The position numbers were made by a program, and so were the translations under genes. Positions 43,488-52,245 of a stretch of DNA of 64,000 nt are shown here, piece after piece (within the stretch, counting starts at the first letter, position 1; every line of letters begins with the position of its first letter). The notes beneath the pieces are model-generated. The model worked only from the letters and a program-made list of their open reading frames with translations. It did no database searches and had not been told where the DNA came from. Origin of the DNA: DAIDJD01 sp035485275 (GTDB lineage: Bacteria > Oederibacteriota > JAJYGY01 > DAIDJD01); assembly GCA_035485275.1 (NCBI GenBank), contig DATHOE010000047.1, positions 110,226 through 174,225 on the forward strand, given 5' to 3'.

Positions 43488-44660
43488 TTATGGAAGCCAT
43501 GCCCGATAAGCTTCTTCGTCGTAGCGCGCAAGCACAAGCAAAGATGCGGTTGCATCGGTCATTGCTTGTTTTATTTCTGGATTTTCGGCGAGAACCTTGT
43601 CGGCGTCCACACGACTAGCTACCCGGTTTAGTACTTGAGTAGAAAGGTTACACTCATTCGGTGTTGTGCTCGGCCGGTTTGCAAGCCCCGAGGGATCAGT
43701 TATAGGTGCAAAGGTCGGGGTAAAACGCAAGGCCAAGGAGAATAAATCCCCATGTTCTGAGCCTCGATTTACCCTGTAACCAATGACACTGCGCAATTCA
43801 ACGGAAGTTGGAGGTTGATGCGCAAGAGCTAACCGAAGGAGCCATTTACACAGGCCGACCAGAAAGACCGCAAGTAGGCCGCCCTCTGTTCCCGCCGCCG
43901 CTCGAAGCGCTTCTGCGGTCTCGATCGCAAACTTGTCAAGAGAGGCTTCCCGGAAAGACGTGCAGCTGTCCAAATTCCTGTTATATATTTCGATCAAGCT
44001 CTGTAGAACTTGGATGTTCACATTTGCCCTATCGGTCCGGGTGGTCAATAAAAGCAACCATGGGCTTTTGGTCCGGGCTTGGAGGGAAAGCAGGCTATTG
44101 ATCGCGTCGTAATATGTTTGCTCAAGTGCACCGGGGGTCTGGGAACCGAAACCATCGCAGAGGTCTAGGTTGATCACGTCGAATGGACCCAGCTCGAGCG
44201 TTTTTCGAGAGGCAATCGAATTCTCCCTGGCGACTAACGCGAAATTGTCGCCTATTACATTCGACATGGGATCGACGCCTGACAACCGGCGCACCTCATC
44301 CAAGGAAACATTTAATTCGGTATGCTCCACGTCTGTGGGAACGGCGCTGCTATTGAAACCCAAAAAGCGCAAACCGATATTCCTGTTCACACATATCTCG
44401 GAATGGAAGTGCCGCAAATCAAGCAAATCAATGCCCGGTAATCCCATATATTTGAGGGTACTATCCGCAAGTGGATGCTCGTCTAGCATTAGCGAAATCT
44501 GCTTGCACCATTGTTTCTGCCGGACAAACTGTTTGCGGGGCAGATGCCATGGCAAAAATTCTCGCTTCCGAGGGAGTTTTGCCTCGTAAGTCGCAACCTC
44601 TACTATATCGTCGGCGTGTCCTTCAGTACCGGGAGGATCAGGAGGGAGAGTGTCGCTCAT
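43488..44660 (-). CDS. Partner protein of the GHKL ATPase, unknown family
   Basis: 390 residues, no domain I can name with certainty. The start MSDTLPPDPPG is unstructured. Then come FLPWHLPRKQFVRQKQWCKQI, GLPGIDLLDLRHFHSEIC, and GPFDVINLDLCDGFG, the last a sequence with the look of a Rossmann methyltransferase strand (DVINLDLCDGF) without any SAM-binding glycine loop I can see. The ATG shares one base with the GHKL stop (TGATG), so the two are cotranslated. A GHKL ATPase next to such a protein is a recurrent defence pair, by my memory of such loci; function is uncharacterised. Confidence 0.6.
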   Translation of the reverse strand: MSDTLPPDPPGTEGHADDIVEVATYEAKLPRKREFLPWHLPRKQFVRQKQWCKQISLMLDEHPLADSTLKYMGLPGIDLLDLRHFHSEICVNRNIGLRFLGFNSSAVPTDVEHTELNVSLDEVRRLSGVDPMSNVIGDNFALVARENSIASRKTLELGPFDVINLDLCDGFGSQTPGALEQTYYDAINSLLSLQARTKSPWLLLLTTRTDRANVNIQVLQSLIEIYNRNLDSCTSFREASLDKFAIETAEALRAAAGTEGGLLAVFLVGLCKWLLRLALAHQPPTSVELRSVIGYRVNRGSEHGDLFSLALRFTPTFAPITDPSGLANRPSTTPNECNLSTQVLNRVASRVDADKVLAENPEIKQAMTDATASLLVLARYDEEAYRAWLP

Positions 44661-46645
44661 CACTCTCCCGGAGCCGCGAGAATTCTATAGATGGCCCTCA
44701 AAAGTTTTTCCTGCTTCCGCTTAGGCACAGCATCCAGAAGCCCAAAGGAAGCCAGTACTTGAGCGATCGCTTTAAGTTTCTCTTCGAGGATAGCGTCCTG
44801 CGCCCTTGATTTCGCGGTGTGCGCGCCCTCCCTTGTGGGAACGACTGCTGCTCGCGAATAGACGTAAGCCTCCCCTTTTGTGGCGGGGGACTTAGAGCCC
44901 GTAACCGATAACTCGATCGACGGCGGATCGCCTCCAGGATCGTCGGTCTCCTGTTTCCAAAGGTCATTGGCGACCTGCTGGATCTGCGTGACCGCCGCGT
45001 CCTTACTTTCACCACGGGTCTGGTCTCGGATTTCGCTCGAAAGACGTTTCTGGGTTGACGCAAGTTGTCGCAACGCGCTATGTAGCCACTTCGTTATGTA
45101 CACCGAGTGGGGATGAGCGTTATTGAAGGACTCACGGTCGATATTAAGCGCGCTGTCGAGTCCCTCGCTCACGAATATTTCGCAGGTGATCTGGCGTAGA
45201 CGAGTCTGCTCGGATACTTGGTACCGCATAAACGTCGGATCGAAGAGCGTGCCGCTCGAACCGTGTATCCGAATTAAAGCCCCTTGGTGCTCTGTGGGAG
45301 CGACCTTCGGTGTCCAAAAAAGATAGGCTTCGAACGCCAGTGGCCCCCCACTTAGTTCGCGTGGAAGTTTCGAAAAATTCTCCCGGCATTTCCCGATAAA
45401 CGCCAACGGGTTTTTCAAGGCGTTATTGGTCGTCGGTAAACCCTTGAACTTGATGGGACGAAATAACTTCAGATCATCGAAAAAGATATCGAATTGCCCG
45501 ACCGAGTCCGCCGGATCATGGAGGTCCTCCGCTTTCCGTAGCGACACTCCACTTGCCAGCTCAATTTTTCGCGCCGACCCTTTGGGCTCGTTTGACAGCA
45601 GGAAAGCTTCCGCCCATCCCTCCAAATCATGATCGAACAAATGCCCTTCCACGTATGGCAGGGGCACCGCAAGGCTAAGCTGCCAAACCATCCTTAGGTA
45701 GTAGTCGAAGATACGGTCAAGCTGAGGATTTGGCGTCGACTGGTCAACTTCATCCCAGACGCTCTGCACGACCTTGCGAAACGCAACCTCGGGAGGATCG
45801 CCCTTCTCCCAGGGCAACGCCCAGACTTTTCCCGCGGTTCCCGCTATTGTCCTCAAATTTTGTCCGCTCCTGTCGACCCTGCCAATATGGAATTTGGGCG
45901 GTTCAAGAGTCTGCTGCTCTTCGGACGCGGATTGGGCCTCATTCTGTTCAATAGCCGCCCAGATTTCCCTGCTCCGAAGGGTATCCCGTGCTTGGGGACG
46001 AATACTGGTGAGAACAATTGTGGTCCCGTGGGAATCCTTATCTGCGGCCTTTTCCCGCCATATGTTCACCTTGCCGGATTCGAATTTCTTTTCTGCACCT
46101 TCGGCTGGGACGTGATCTTCGTCGGCGTATTGGCGCAACGCGACGGTGGCGACAGTACGATGGTCATCACCTTCCACTTTAGTGATTATTTGAAAAGTGT
46201 GGGTAAGCTGGGACACAGAGAAGAGCCCAATCCCAATTTTCCCGATCAGGCGTCGTCCTTTGGGACTACACATCGGATCGCTCGCGGTAATACCAAGCCT
46301 TGGGCCATCCAAATTCCGCTTGGCGCTGCCACCGATATGCGTCAACAAATACGCGAGAGCCTCAGGCTCCATACCGTGGCCGTCATCCTCGACGAAGATG
46401 CGCTCGAAACGCGGCGCGTCGGTCTTAATGACCACGCGCGAGGCGTCTGCATCATACGCATTGGATATGAGTTCGCGCAGAGCAGAGCCAGGCTGGCGAT
46501 AAATTCCATCGGTAACGCGTGCGATGACCCGCTCATCGGTCTTTAGAGTCGTTTGGACAATGTCGTCCGCGTCCTGACTGGCGCGAATTGACTCCACAAG
46601 CTCCCGCTCATCATGAACTTCACGGACCCGCTGCTGTTTAGCCAT
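44660..46645 (-). CDS. GHKL ATPase (HSP90/MutL/MORC-like)
   Basis: 661 residues. N-terminal Bergerat ATPase: ALRELISNAYDADA (N box, Glu58 and Asn62), FVEDDGHGM (G1), GKIGIGLFSVS (G2, 135-145) and GTTIVL (G3). The region between G1 and G2 holds a long insertion, ITASDPMCSPKG. The C-terminal third (about 480-661) is unassigned and predicted helical. MutL/MORC-type ATPases encoded inside restriction-modification loci were described by comparative genomics, and this one sits between a Dcm methyltransferase (two bases away) and its partner gene (1-base overlap), consistent with that class. Confidence 0.85.
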   Translation of the reverse strand: MAKQQRVREVHDERELVESIRASQDADDIVQTTLKTDERVIARVTDGIYRQPGSALRELISNAYDADASRVVIKTDAPRFERIFVEDDGHGMEPEALAYLLTHIGGSAKRNLDGPRLGITASDPMCSPKGRRLIGKIGIGLFSVSQLTHTFQIITKVEGDDHRTVATVALRQYADEDHVPAEGAEKKFESGKVNIWREKAADKDSHGTTIVLTSIRPQARDTLRSREIWAAIEQNEAQSASEEQQTLEPPKFHIGRVDRSGQNLRTIAGTAGKVWALPWEKGDPPEVAFRKVVQSVWDEVDQSTPNPQLDRIFDYYLRMVWQLSLAVPLPYVEGHLFDHDLEGWAEAFLLSNEPKGSARKIELASGVSLRKAEDLHDPADSVGQFDIFFDDLKLFRPIKFKGLPTTNNALKNPLAFIGKCRENFSKLPRELSGGPLAFEAYLFWTPKVAPTEHQGALIRIHGSSGTLFDPTFMRYQVSEQTRLRQITCEIFVSEGLDSALNIDRESFNNAHPHSVYITKWLHSALRQLASTQKRLSSEIRDQTRGESKDAAVTQIQQVANDLWKQETDDPGGDPPSIELSVTGSKSPATKGEAYVYSRAAVVPTREGAHTAKSRAQDAILEEKLKAIAQVLASFGLLDAVPKRKQEKLLRAIYRILAAPGE

Positions 46646-46647
46646 GG

Positions 46648-47736
46648 CTATCGCCCATCCAATGCGCGGGTCACCGCCGACGCGACGCTGCGGGCGAGCG
46701 GGGGCGGGACCGCGTTAGAGATCTGTTGTACCTGTTCCGACAGATTCCCTGCCAGGACGAACCGCTTAGGGAACCCCTGTAGAAGCATAGCCTCGTAGAT
46801 GCTGAGCCGACGATGGCCGCCAGGATGGACATGTATTTCGCGGTGGCCAAATGCAATCGTGGGGCTCTCCCTGTCCCAAGCCAAGCGCCTGAAGCTGCGA
46901 CCGCCCTCTTGTTTCCAGGGATTTCTAAACCGCGGTGATTTTGGCTGCATTGTCCAATGGTTCGGATGCTCAGGAATGTCATCGGGTTTAAGGCCGGACC
47001 TGAAGTAGGCGGGGGCCCTTAACCCCCCGATGGCCTCACGAACCGTGTCAATGCCCTTTCGTTTACGCGGCTCGACGCTGGAGTATCCCTGTCCCTTACG
47101 CAAGCCCGATATTACGATCCGGCGCCTGTTTTGGGGCACCCCAAAATCCGCGGCGCACAATTCCTTCTCGTTGACGTCAAACCCAAGTTCCGAAATCCCG
47201 TCGATAAGCGCCTTGTAAGTCGTCGCGTGTTTCTTGTCCCGGATGCCAAGCACATTTTCCAGAACGATGAACTCCACCACATAAAATTTCTGGAGCTCGC
47301 AAACTATCTCGAGATAGAGCTTGGGCAGTTGGTTTCTTGGGTCGTCAGCCCGGGAACTCGTGTTTGCCCGCGAGAAGCCCTGGCACGGGGGACCACCAAT
47401 AACGGCGATGCGGCGACCATCCGGGACTGCGGACCGTACATATTCGACAACGCCTTGCGGTTGGAGCTCAATGAGGTCCGCGACTATGGACTTGGTTCGC
47501 GGGAAATTCTTGCGGTGGGTATAGATCGCGGCGGCTTCCGAGTCGATCGCCAGCGCGATCTTGTATCCAACTTTCTTGAAACCAAGATCCAGCCCGCCGG
47601 CGCCCGAAAATAGGCTGACGATTTCGGGGAGCACAGAAGCCCCCCCCGAACGAGGGCGGGATCCGTTCGGCGCGGAAACACCCCGCGCGCGAATGATCCG
47701 CTCTTTGGGCTTCGAAAAGTCGTCAATGCGGCTCAT
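46648..47736 (-). CDS. DNA cytosine-5 methyltransferase 2
   Basis: 362-residue C5 methyltransferase. Motif I SLFSGAGGLDLGF (41-53), motif IV GGPPCQGFS with catalytic Cys118, motif VI ENV (150-152), motif VIII QNRRR, and motif IX-X GHREIHVHPGGHRRLS / NAVPPPLA are all present. The N-terminal extension of about 36 residues is Arg/Pro rich. Stop and the GHKL start are two bases apart, so they are cotranscribed. It is distinct from the 48283 enzyme, so the locus encodes two specificities. Target sequence is unknown. Confidence 0.93.
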   Translation of the reverse strand: MSRIDDFSKPKERIIRARGVSAPNGSRPRSGGASVLPEIVSLFSGAGGLDLGFKKVGYKIALAIDSEAAAIYTHRKNFPRTKSIVADLIELQPQGVVEYVRSAVPDGRRIAVIGGPPCQGFSRANTSSRADDPRNQLPKLYLEIVCELQKFYVVEFIVLENVLGIRDKKHATTYKALIDGISELGFDVNEKELCAADFGVPQNRRRIVISGLRKGQGYSSVEPRKRKGIDTVREAIGGLRAPAYFRSGLKPDDIPEHPNHWTMQPKSPRFRNPWKQEGGRSFRRLAWDRESPTIAFGHREIHVHPGGHRRLSIYEAMLLQGFPKRFVLAGNLSEQVQQISNAVPPPLARSVASAVTRALDGR

Positions 47737-47769
47737 TGGATTCTTATCCTTCCGGTCCTAGGCCCGATT

Positions 47770-48261
47770 TCAGCGCCTCCGTTCACAGCTTACCATATCT
47801 TCCGTTGTCGTCTTTCGCCTAACGCCCACATTCCGCTTATTTAGGCATACCATCGGGAGGGCTCCTCCAATGACCGGCCCAACGTTCCCCACCAAGCTAT
47901 GCTCTTTAATTCGGACCACCACCCACCCAAGCCGCCGGAGTTGACGGCTTTGGCGGCGGTCCCTGAGCTTATTTGTCAGGACCTTTTTGCGCCAAAATGC
48001 GGCATTAGTTTGGGGCGGCTTCCGTTTCCGGGCGCACAACTCGCATCCATGCCAAAAACAGCCGTCCACGAAGACAACGACTCGAGCATCTAGGAAGATG
48101 AAATCTGGTCGTCCGGGAAGGTCCGACCGACTCCCGAGTTTCCATCCTCTGATGCCCGCCCCGATCATCCAGGCCCGAACCCGCCATTCCGTGGATTTGT
48201 TTCCTTCTCCACGGATCTTGGACATGATCCTGGATCGCGTAGCCGAATCCACTTTGTCCAT
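47770..48261 (-). CDS. vsr: Very short patch repair endonuclease Vsr
   Basis: 163-residue endonuclease that nicks beside T:G mismatches made by deamination of 5-methylcytosine. Segments RSRIMSKIRGEGNKSTEWRVR, GSRSDLPGRPDFIF, VVVFVDGCFWHGCELC and NKLRDRRQSRQLRRLGWVVVRIKE are diagnostic. Catalytic Asp53 and His71 are spaced as in E. coli Vsr (51 and 69), and Glu25 corresponds to the family Glu. It is encoded between the two methyltransferases, with 21 and 33 base gaps, so it serves one or both of them. Confidence 0.93.
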   Translation of the reverse strand: MDKVDSATRSRIMSKIRGEGNKSTEWRVRAWMIGAGIRGWKLGSRSDLPGRPDFIFLDARVVVFVDGCFWHGCELCARKRKPPQTNAAFWRKKVLTNKLRDRRQSRQLRRLGWVVVRIKEHSLVGNVGPVIGGALPMVCLNKRNVGVRRKTTTEDMVSCERRR

Positions 48262-48282
48262 GGGGCCCGTGTGAAGGGGGTC

Positions 48283-49443
48283 TTAGGCCATCCCCGCCGC
48301 GACGCTAGCGGCGACCGCCCGACCCAGGAGCACAGGCACAGCGTTGCCCAACTGGCGCATACATTCGGTCCAGGGACCGGAGAATTTGTAGTCATCCGGG
48401 AAGGTCTGGATCCGGGCGCTTTCCCTCACGGAGAAGTAGCGGACCGAACCGTCGCGCCTCGCCAACATGTTCTCCCCACCGGGCACGCCGTGGTCGCCAG
48501 CCTTGAGTGTCTTGGCGGGCTCGTCAAGCGGACTCCCCGTGTGGCCTTGGTAAGCCTTAGCTCCAGCCATGAATTCGTGGTTGGCCACGCCGGTATACAG
48601 ACGATTCCCCCCCAGGGCGGGCAGATCAGCGATCGCGTCACGGACCGTTCGCCACGGCTCCAGGAACGCTTTGGGATTGTCCTTCAAAGAATCGACGGTC
48701 CTCTTGAAAAGCGCTGGTTTCGCTCCCCTGCGTTTTGTGGAAACTCCGTGGCGATCCCAATACTCACCGGTGACCCACTTACTGCGCAGCAGAGCTTCCT
48801 TGGAATGGGTCGCTTTCGGGAAGGACCACTCCCGCCCCAAATCGGACCGGAAGCCCACGATGAAGACGCGTTCCCGGCGCTGGGGCACGCCTTGGTCGGC
48901 GGCATTCAGGAGCCTGAACACCACATTATAGCGCAACCCCTCATGGCGGCCGCCTGTGTGGACGCGCTCAAGCCGGCGCTGATGGTCCTGCCATTGTTCA
49001 TTGCCCTTGCGGACCACATCGGGGTAATTGAGCTGGAGGATGATGTACTCGAAATAGGTGGAGAAACTTTGGCGGAGAAGGCCTTTCACGTTCTCGAAGA
49101 TGAACGTCTTCGGCCGGCTCTCCCTGACGGCGCGGACGGCCTCCGGGAACATGTCGCGGTCGTCCAGGAACGCGCGATGCTTGCCGCCCAGGGAGAAGGG
49201 CTGGCAGGGCGGACCACCCGCGACCAGGTCGAGCTTTCCCTCAAAGCGGCCGTATTCCAGCTTCCTAACGTCGCCCTCGTGGATCTCGTTCCATCCCTTC
49301 ATCTCCGGGACGGACTTACGGTTGTCGCGAAGGGTCTGGCAGGCCTCGGGATTCCATTCCGCCACCAGGTCATGGGCGAAACCGGCCTTAGCCGTACCCA
49401 GGGCCAGCCCGCCCGCGCCGGCGAACAATTCGATGGATCGCAT
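48283..49443 (-). CDS. DNA cytosine-5 methyltransferase 1 (Eco29kI-type partner)
   Basis: 386-residue C5 methyltransferase. Motif I ELFAGAGGLALG (5-16), GGPPCQPFSLGG with catalytic Cys80, ENV (117-119), QRRERVF (motif VIII) and LGNAVPVLL (motif X). The C-terminal target-recognition part includes KPALFKRTVDSLKDN. Immediately upstream is the Eco29kI-like endonuclease gene (31 bases), so this should be its cognate methylase, which for Eco29kI acts on CCGCGG (family knowledge; specificity here not shown). The ATG at 49443 is used; an ATG two codons earlier is in frame. Confidence 0.92.
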   Translation of the reverse strand: MRSIELFAGAGGLALGTAKAGFAHDLVAEWNPEACQTLRDNRKSVPEMKGWNEIHEGDVRKLEYGRFEGKLDLVAGGPPCQPFSLGGKHRAFLDDRDMFPEAVRAVRESRPKTFIFENVKGLLRQSFSTYFEYIILQLNYPDVVRKGNEQWQDHQRRLERVHTGGRHEGLRYNVVFRLLNAADQGVPQRRERVFIVGFRSDLGREWSFPKATHSKEALLRSKWVTGEYWDRHGVSTKRRGAKPALFKRTVDSLKDNPKAFLEPWRTVRDAIADLPALGGNRLYTGVANHEFMAGAKAYQGHTGSPLDEPAKTLKAGDHGVPGGENMLARRDGSVRYFSVRESARIQTFPDDYKFSGPWTECMRQLGNAVPVLLGRAVAASVAAGMA

Positions 49444-49474
49444 ATGCACCCCAAAAACGCGAAAGGCGTGTTTT

Positions 49475-50323
49475 CTATTCCGAATCTCCGTCGGGTGATC
49501 CTACGGACGGCCCGCCGCTACGGGCGCCCCCCGCCAACAATTCAAGTAGCGCCTTGCCGTCAAGTCGGCGGCCGCCAAAGATGTCCAAATGCGCCCGGAC
49601 CGCCTCGACTATCTGCGCGGCCGTCCGGCCGGGTTTGGCGTCCAGGGCCCATTTCCGCCCTGGGTGGAGCGTATCCCACGGGGACCTCGTGTTGTCCCTC
49701 GTCTTGGAACTGTCGCCATGCTTGCCGATTCCGTAGCAGACCTTGCTCTCATTGTTCCACACGGGTTTGAAGAACTCGATCAGGAAGTCCTCCGACGACT
49801 TCTCCCATCCGCTCTTGATCACGAGAAGTCGGTATTCGAAGTCGGCCACCCGCAGGTTATGCGAATCCGCTTTGTGGTGGTTTTCGACCGCCAAGATATT
49901 CTTCCTGTGCGTGGAAAGGCGACTATGCAGCGCCGGTCCCTGGGCCTCGGGATTCTTCGCCTGCCGGTGCGCCGGGGCGGCGCTTCCGATATAGATCGGG
50001 GTATCCTTGCCTTTGATGCCGGCGTAAGCGGGGTAGGAGCCCCTATAAAACAACGCATAGATGCCTGAACCCGTGACCGACTCCAGATCGGCGAGGGGCC
50101 GCCGCGGCATCGCGAACATCGCCGTGGCGATGACGAACGACGCGGCCACCGAATCGGTAGGATCGAACACGAAGAGCGGCGCCTTGAACTCGCGGACTGA
50201 CGCGAGGTACCCCTCAAGCTCCTGAACTGCCTCACCCACGAGGGAGGCGGTCTTGCTCGTCAGGTTGCCTTCGTCCACACCTATGGCCGTGAGGATATCC
50301 TTAAGCTTTTTCTTCGAGGTCAT
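49475..50323 (-). CDS. Eco29kI-type GIY-YIG restriction endonuclease
   Basis: 282-residue type II endonuclease. It has GIYALFYRG and PIYIGSAAP (the GIY and YIG strands), LHSRLSTHRKNI with the Arg and His four residues apart, and SEDFLIEFFKPVWNNE with the Glu and Asn of the active site, as in Eco29kI, Cfr42I and NgoMIII. These cut CCGCGG. The first gene of the leftward defence run; its start is assigned at ATG 50323, with a weak ribosome site, and longer in-frame starts (50371) exist. The cognate methylase follows. Confidence 0.88.
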   Translation of the reverse strand: MTSKKKLKDILTAIGVDEGNLTSKTASLVGEAVQELEGYLASVREFKAPLFVFDPTDSVAASFVIATAMFAMPRRPLADLESVTGSGIYALFYRGSYPAYAGIKGKDTPIYIGSAAPAHRQAKNPEAQGPALHSRLSTHRKNILAVENHHKADSHNLRVADFEYRLLVIKSGWEKSSEDFLIEFFKPVWNNESKVCYGIGKHGDSSKTRDNTRSPWDTLHPGRKWALDAKPGRTAAQIVEAVRAHLDIFGGRRLDGKALLELLAGGARSGGPSVGSPDGDSE

Positions 50324-50528
50324 GGCGGCCTGATAGGGTCGGTTGGGTGGGGGCAAGTTGCCCGGAACCACCGCGAATCGGAAAAGTATAATCGTTTCCG
50401 ATGAAAAGACTAGACCCAGTGCCGCTTGCCTCGACCCATTAGCCGCCCGAAAAGCCTCAAATGTTGGGTGTCTTGGTTATTTGATGTCCCCGGGCTATTT
50501 CGAACGCACACCCCCAACGCCATTTTTT

Positions 50529-50548
50529 TACCATACAAGTGTATGGTA
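50529..50548. repeat. 20-bp perfect palindrome upstream of the R-M genes
   Basis: TACCATACAAGTGTATGGTA: 8-bp arms around AAGT, in a 288-bp gap between the endonuclease gene and the HxlR gene. Symmetric sequence of this length could be a regulator site or a small hairpin. I found no matching motif elsewhere in the window. Confidence 0.45.
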
Positions 50549-50611
50549 TGTCAAGAACCTCTGACCTGCGGTGGATCTCGAACAGCGACCGTAACCCATT
50601 CCAGCCTACCT

Positions 50612-51010
50612 TTACCTTGCATCAAATTCATTCCGTGCCTTCTTAACGGTATCCCAATTTGCTGTCACCCAGTCGACAAGGCCTTGCAACGGCGGGAGCA
50701 AACTTTTGCCGAATTTTGTGATTCCGTATTCGACCCTTGGCGGGATCTCCGGAAAAACCTCCCTCGTGACCAGCCCGTCGCGCTCCAAATTCCGCAAAGT
50801 GATGGTAAGCATTCGCTGAGAGATCCCTGGAATTGCCCGCTCCAATTCCGAAAAACGTGCGCGGCCACCAAAGAATCTCGCCAACGATAGGACTATAAAG
50901 ATGGTCCATTTGTCCCCGATCTTGGTCAGGATCTCGCGAACCGCCATCGGATCCTTGGAGCCGCAGACATACACCGGATCCAAGTGTTTGTTTTTCTCAT
51001 ATTTTTTCAT
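50612..51010 (-). CDS. HxlR-family winged-helix regulator
   Basis: 132-residue redox/aldehyde-type regulator: ILTKIGDKWTIFIVLSLARFFGGRARFSELERAIPGISQRMLTITLRNLERDGLVTREVF gives the winged helix with the conserved GxKW and ISQRMLTxTLRxLExDGLVxR core. Cys16 near the N-terminus (CGSKDPM) could sense redox. It diverges from the azoreductase gene, with 111 bases between, and probably regulates it. Confidence 0.9.
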   Translation of the reverse strand: MKKYEKNKHLDPVYVCGSKDPMAVREILTKIGDKWTIFIVLSLARFFGGRARFSELERAIPGISQRMLTITLRNLERDGLVTREVFPEIPPRVEYGITKFGKSLLPPLQGLVDWVTANWDTVKKARNEFDAR

Positions 51011-51121
51011 TAGTTACCCCGATGTTAGTACCCGAAATCAAGGTGCCTTCTTGTTTTTTATAAACGATATATCTATAAGTAACTATACATCAGTAACCAA
51101 CATAACGAAAGGGAGTCAAAA
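51011..51121. promoter_or_regulatory. Divergent HxlR/azoreductase promoter region with GTTAC repeats
   Basis: The 111-bp gap carries TAGTTAC (51011-51017), GTTAGTAC, GTAACTA (51079-51085) and CAGTAAC. TAGTTAC and GTAACTA form an inverted repeat. These are good candidates for HxlR binding sites controlling both genes. Confidence 0.5.
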
Positions 51122-51727
51122 ATGAGGCAGATACTGGTAGTCGACGCGAGTCCCAGAGGTTCGGAGTCGGCAAGCCGCGAAATAGCCCAGAAACTTTCCG
51201 TGCGCTTGAGGGAGCGTTTCCCGGATGCGAAGCTGGTCCATCGGGACCTGGTGAGCGAGACTCTACCCCCGCTTAACTCTAAAACGATCAAAGCAATCTT
51301 TTCAAAGGATCCCGCACTCGAAGGCTCCAAAGACTCGCTGCGGCTGTCGAATGAACTCACCGACGAACTTTTGGCGTCGGATCTCCTTGTTATCTCAACT
51401 CCCATGTGGAACTTTGGCATCCCGCCATACCTCAAACTGTGGATCGACCTTGTCGTCCGGCCCGGCCGAACCTTCAAATACACTGAAAATGGGGCACAAG
51501 GCCTTGCAGAGAACAAAAAAGCCGTCCTTGTATTGGCTTCGGGCGGTGTGTTCAGCGAGGGACCCTGGAAAGTTTGGGATCACGTCGAACCTTACCTGCG
51601 CACGATCATGACATTCATCGGGATTCGCGACGTTCAGACGGTCCGCGTCGAGGGCATGAATATCCCCCAACTCAAGGAACTTGCCGTTCCGAACGCAGAG
51701 AAATCCCTGGAAAAATTGATCCTTTGA
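51122..51727 (+). CDS. FMN-dependent NADH azoreductase (AzoR-like)
   Basis: 201-residue flavodoxin-fold quinone/azo reductase. Opening MRQILVVDASPRGSESASREIAQKL is the FMN phosphate-binding loop; STPMWNFGIPPYLKLWIDLVVRPGRTF and LVLASGGVFSEGPWKVWDHVEPYLRTIMTFIGI follow as in AzoR (about 200 residues). It reduces quinones, azo dyes and related electrophiles using NADH. AAAGGGAG lies six to ten bases before the ATG. It is divergent from the HxlR gene, a common pairing in electrophile response. Confidence 0.93.
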   Translation: MRQILVVDASPRGSESASREIAQKLSVRLRERFPDAKLVHRDLVSETLPPLNSKTIKAIFSKDPALEGSKDSLRLSNELTDELLASDLLVISTPMWNFGIPPYLKLWIDLVVRPGRTFKYTENGAQGLAENKKAVLVLASGGVFSEGPWKVWDHVEPYLRTIMTFIGIRDVQTVRVEGMNIPQLKELAVPNAEKSLEKLIL

Positions 51728-51781
51728 CTTCCGTCTTCCGAATGTATGGCACAGTAGGCGAGCCCTTTCTTAGAGGAAAAC

Positions 51782-52159
51782 ATGATTGATCACGTTATTC
51801 TCACGGTCAGCGACTTCAAGCGTTCGGTCGCTTTCTATGCGAAAGCGCTGATGCCGCTTGGGATCACAAACTTTATGGACTATAAGGGCGGAGCTGGACA
51901 CCCGGAGCTGAAAGGCTTCGGAGACGGCAAACGGGCTTTTTTCTGGCTCAAGAAGGGGAAGCCCGATCCCAAAGCGGTGCACGTCGGATTTATGGCGAAG
52001 AACCATTCAGAAGTGGACGCATTCTATAAGGCCGCAATATCCGCCGGCGGCAAGAGTAAAGAGCCTCCACAGGTTCGGAGCGAATACTATCCCGGCTACT
52101 ATGCGACCTGGGTGCTTGATCCGGACGGGCACGACATCGAGGTTGTTCATAAAAGCTGA
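51782..52159 (+). CDS. VOC superfamily (glyoxalase-like) protein
   Basis: 125-residue VOC protein: MIDHVILTVSDFKRSVAFYAKALMPLG with the metal-type His4, HVGFMAKNHSEVDAFYKAA in the middle, and a C-terminal ATWVLDPDGHDIEVVHK with His and Glu. It may detoxify an aldehyde or quinone, fitting the azoreductase neighbour 55 bases upstream. Substrate not predictable. Confidence 0.88.
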   Translation: MIDHVILTVSDFKRSVAFYAKALMPLGITNFMDYKGGAGHPELKGFGDGKRAFFWLKKGKPDPKAVHVGFMAKNHSEVDAFYKAAISAGGKSKEPPQVRSEYYPGYYATWVLDPDGHDIEVVHKS

Positions 52160-52245
52160 GACTCACCTCTGGTGGTCCCCGTCGAAAGTGGACCCATCCA
52201 GGGCTCCGACGATAAACCTAGGCTGGTCTGCCGTTGGTATCCAGG

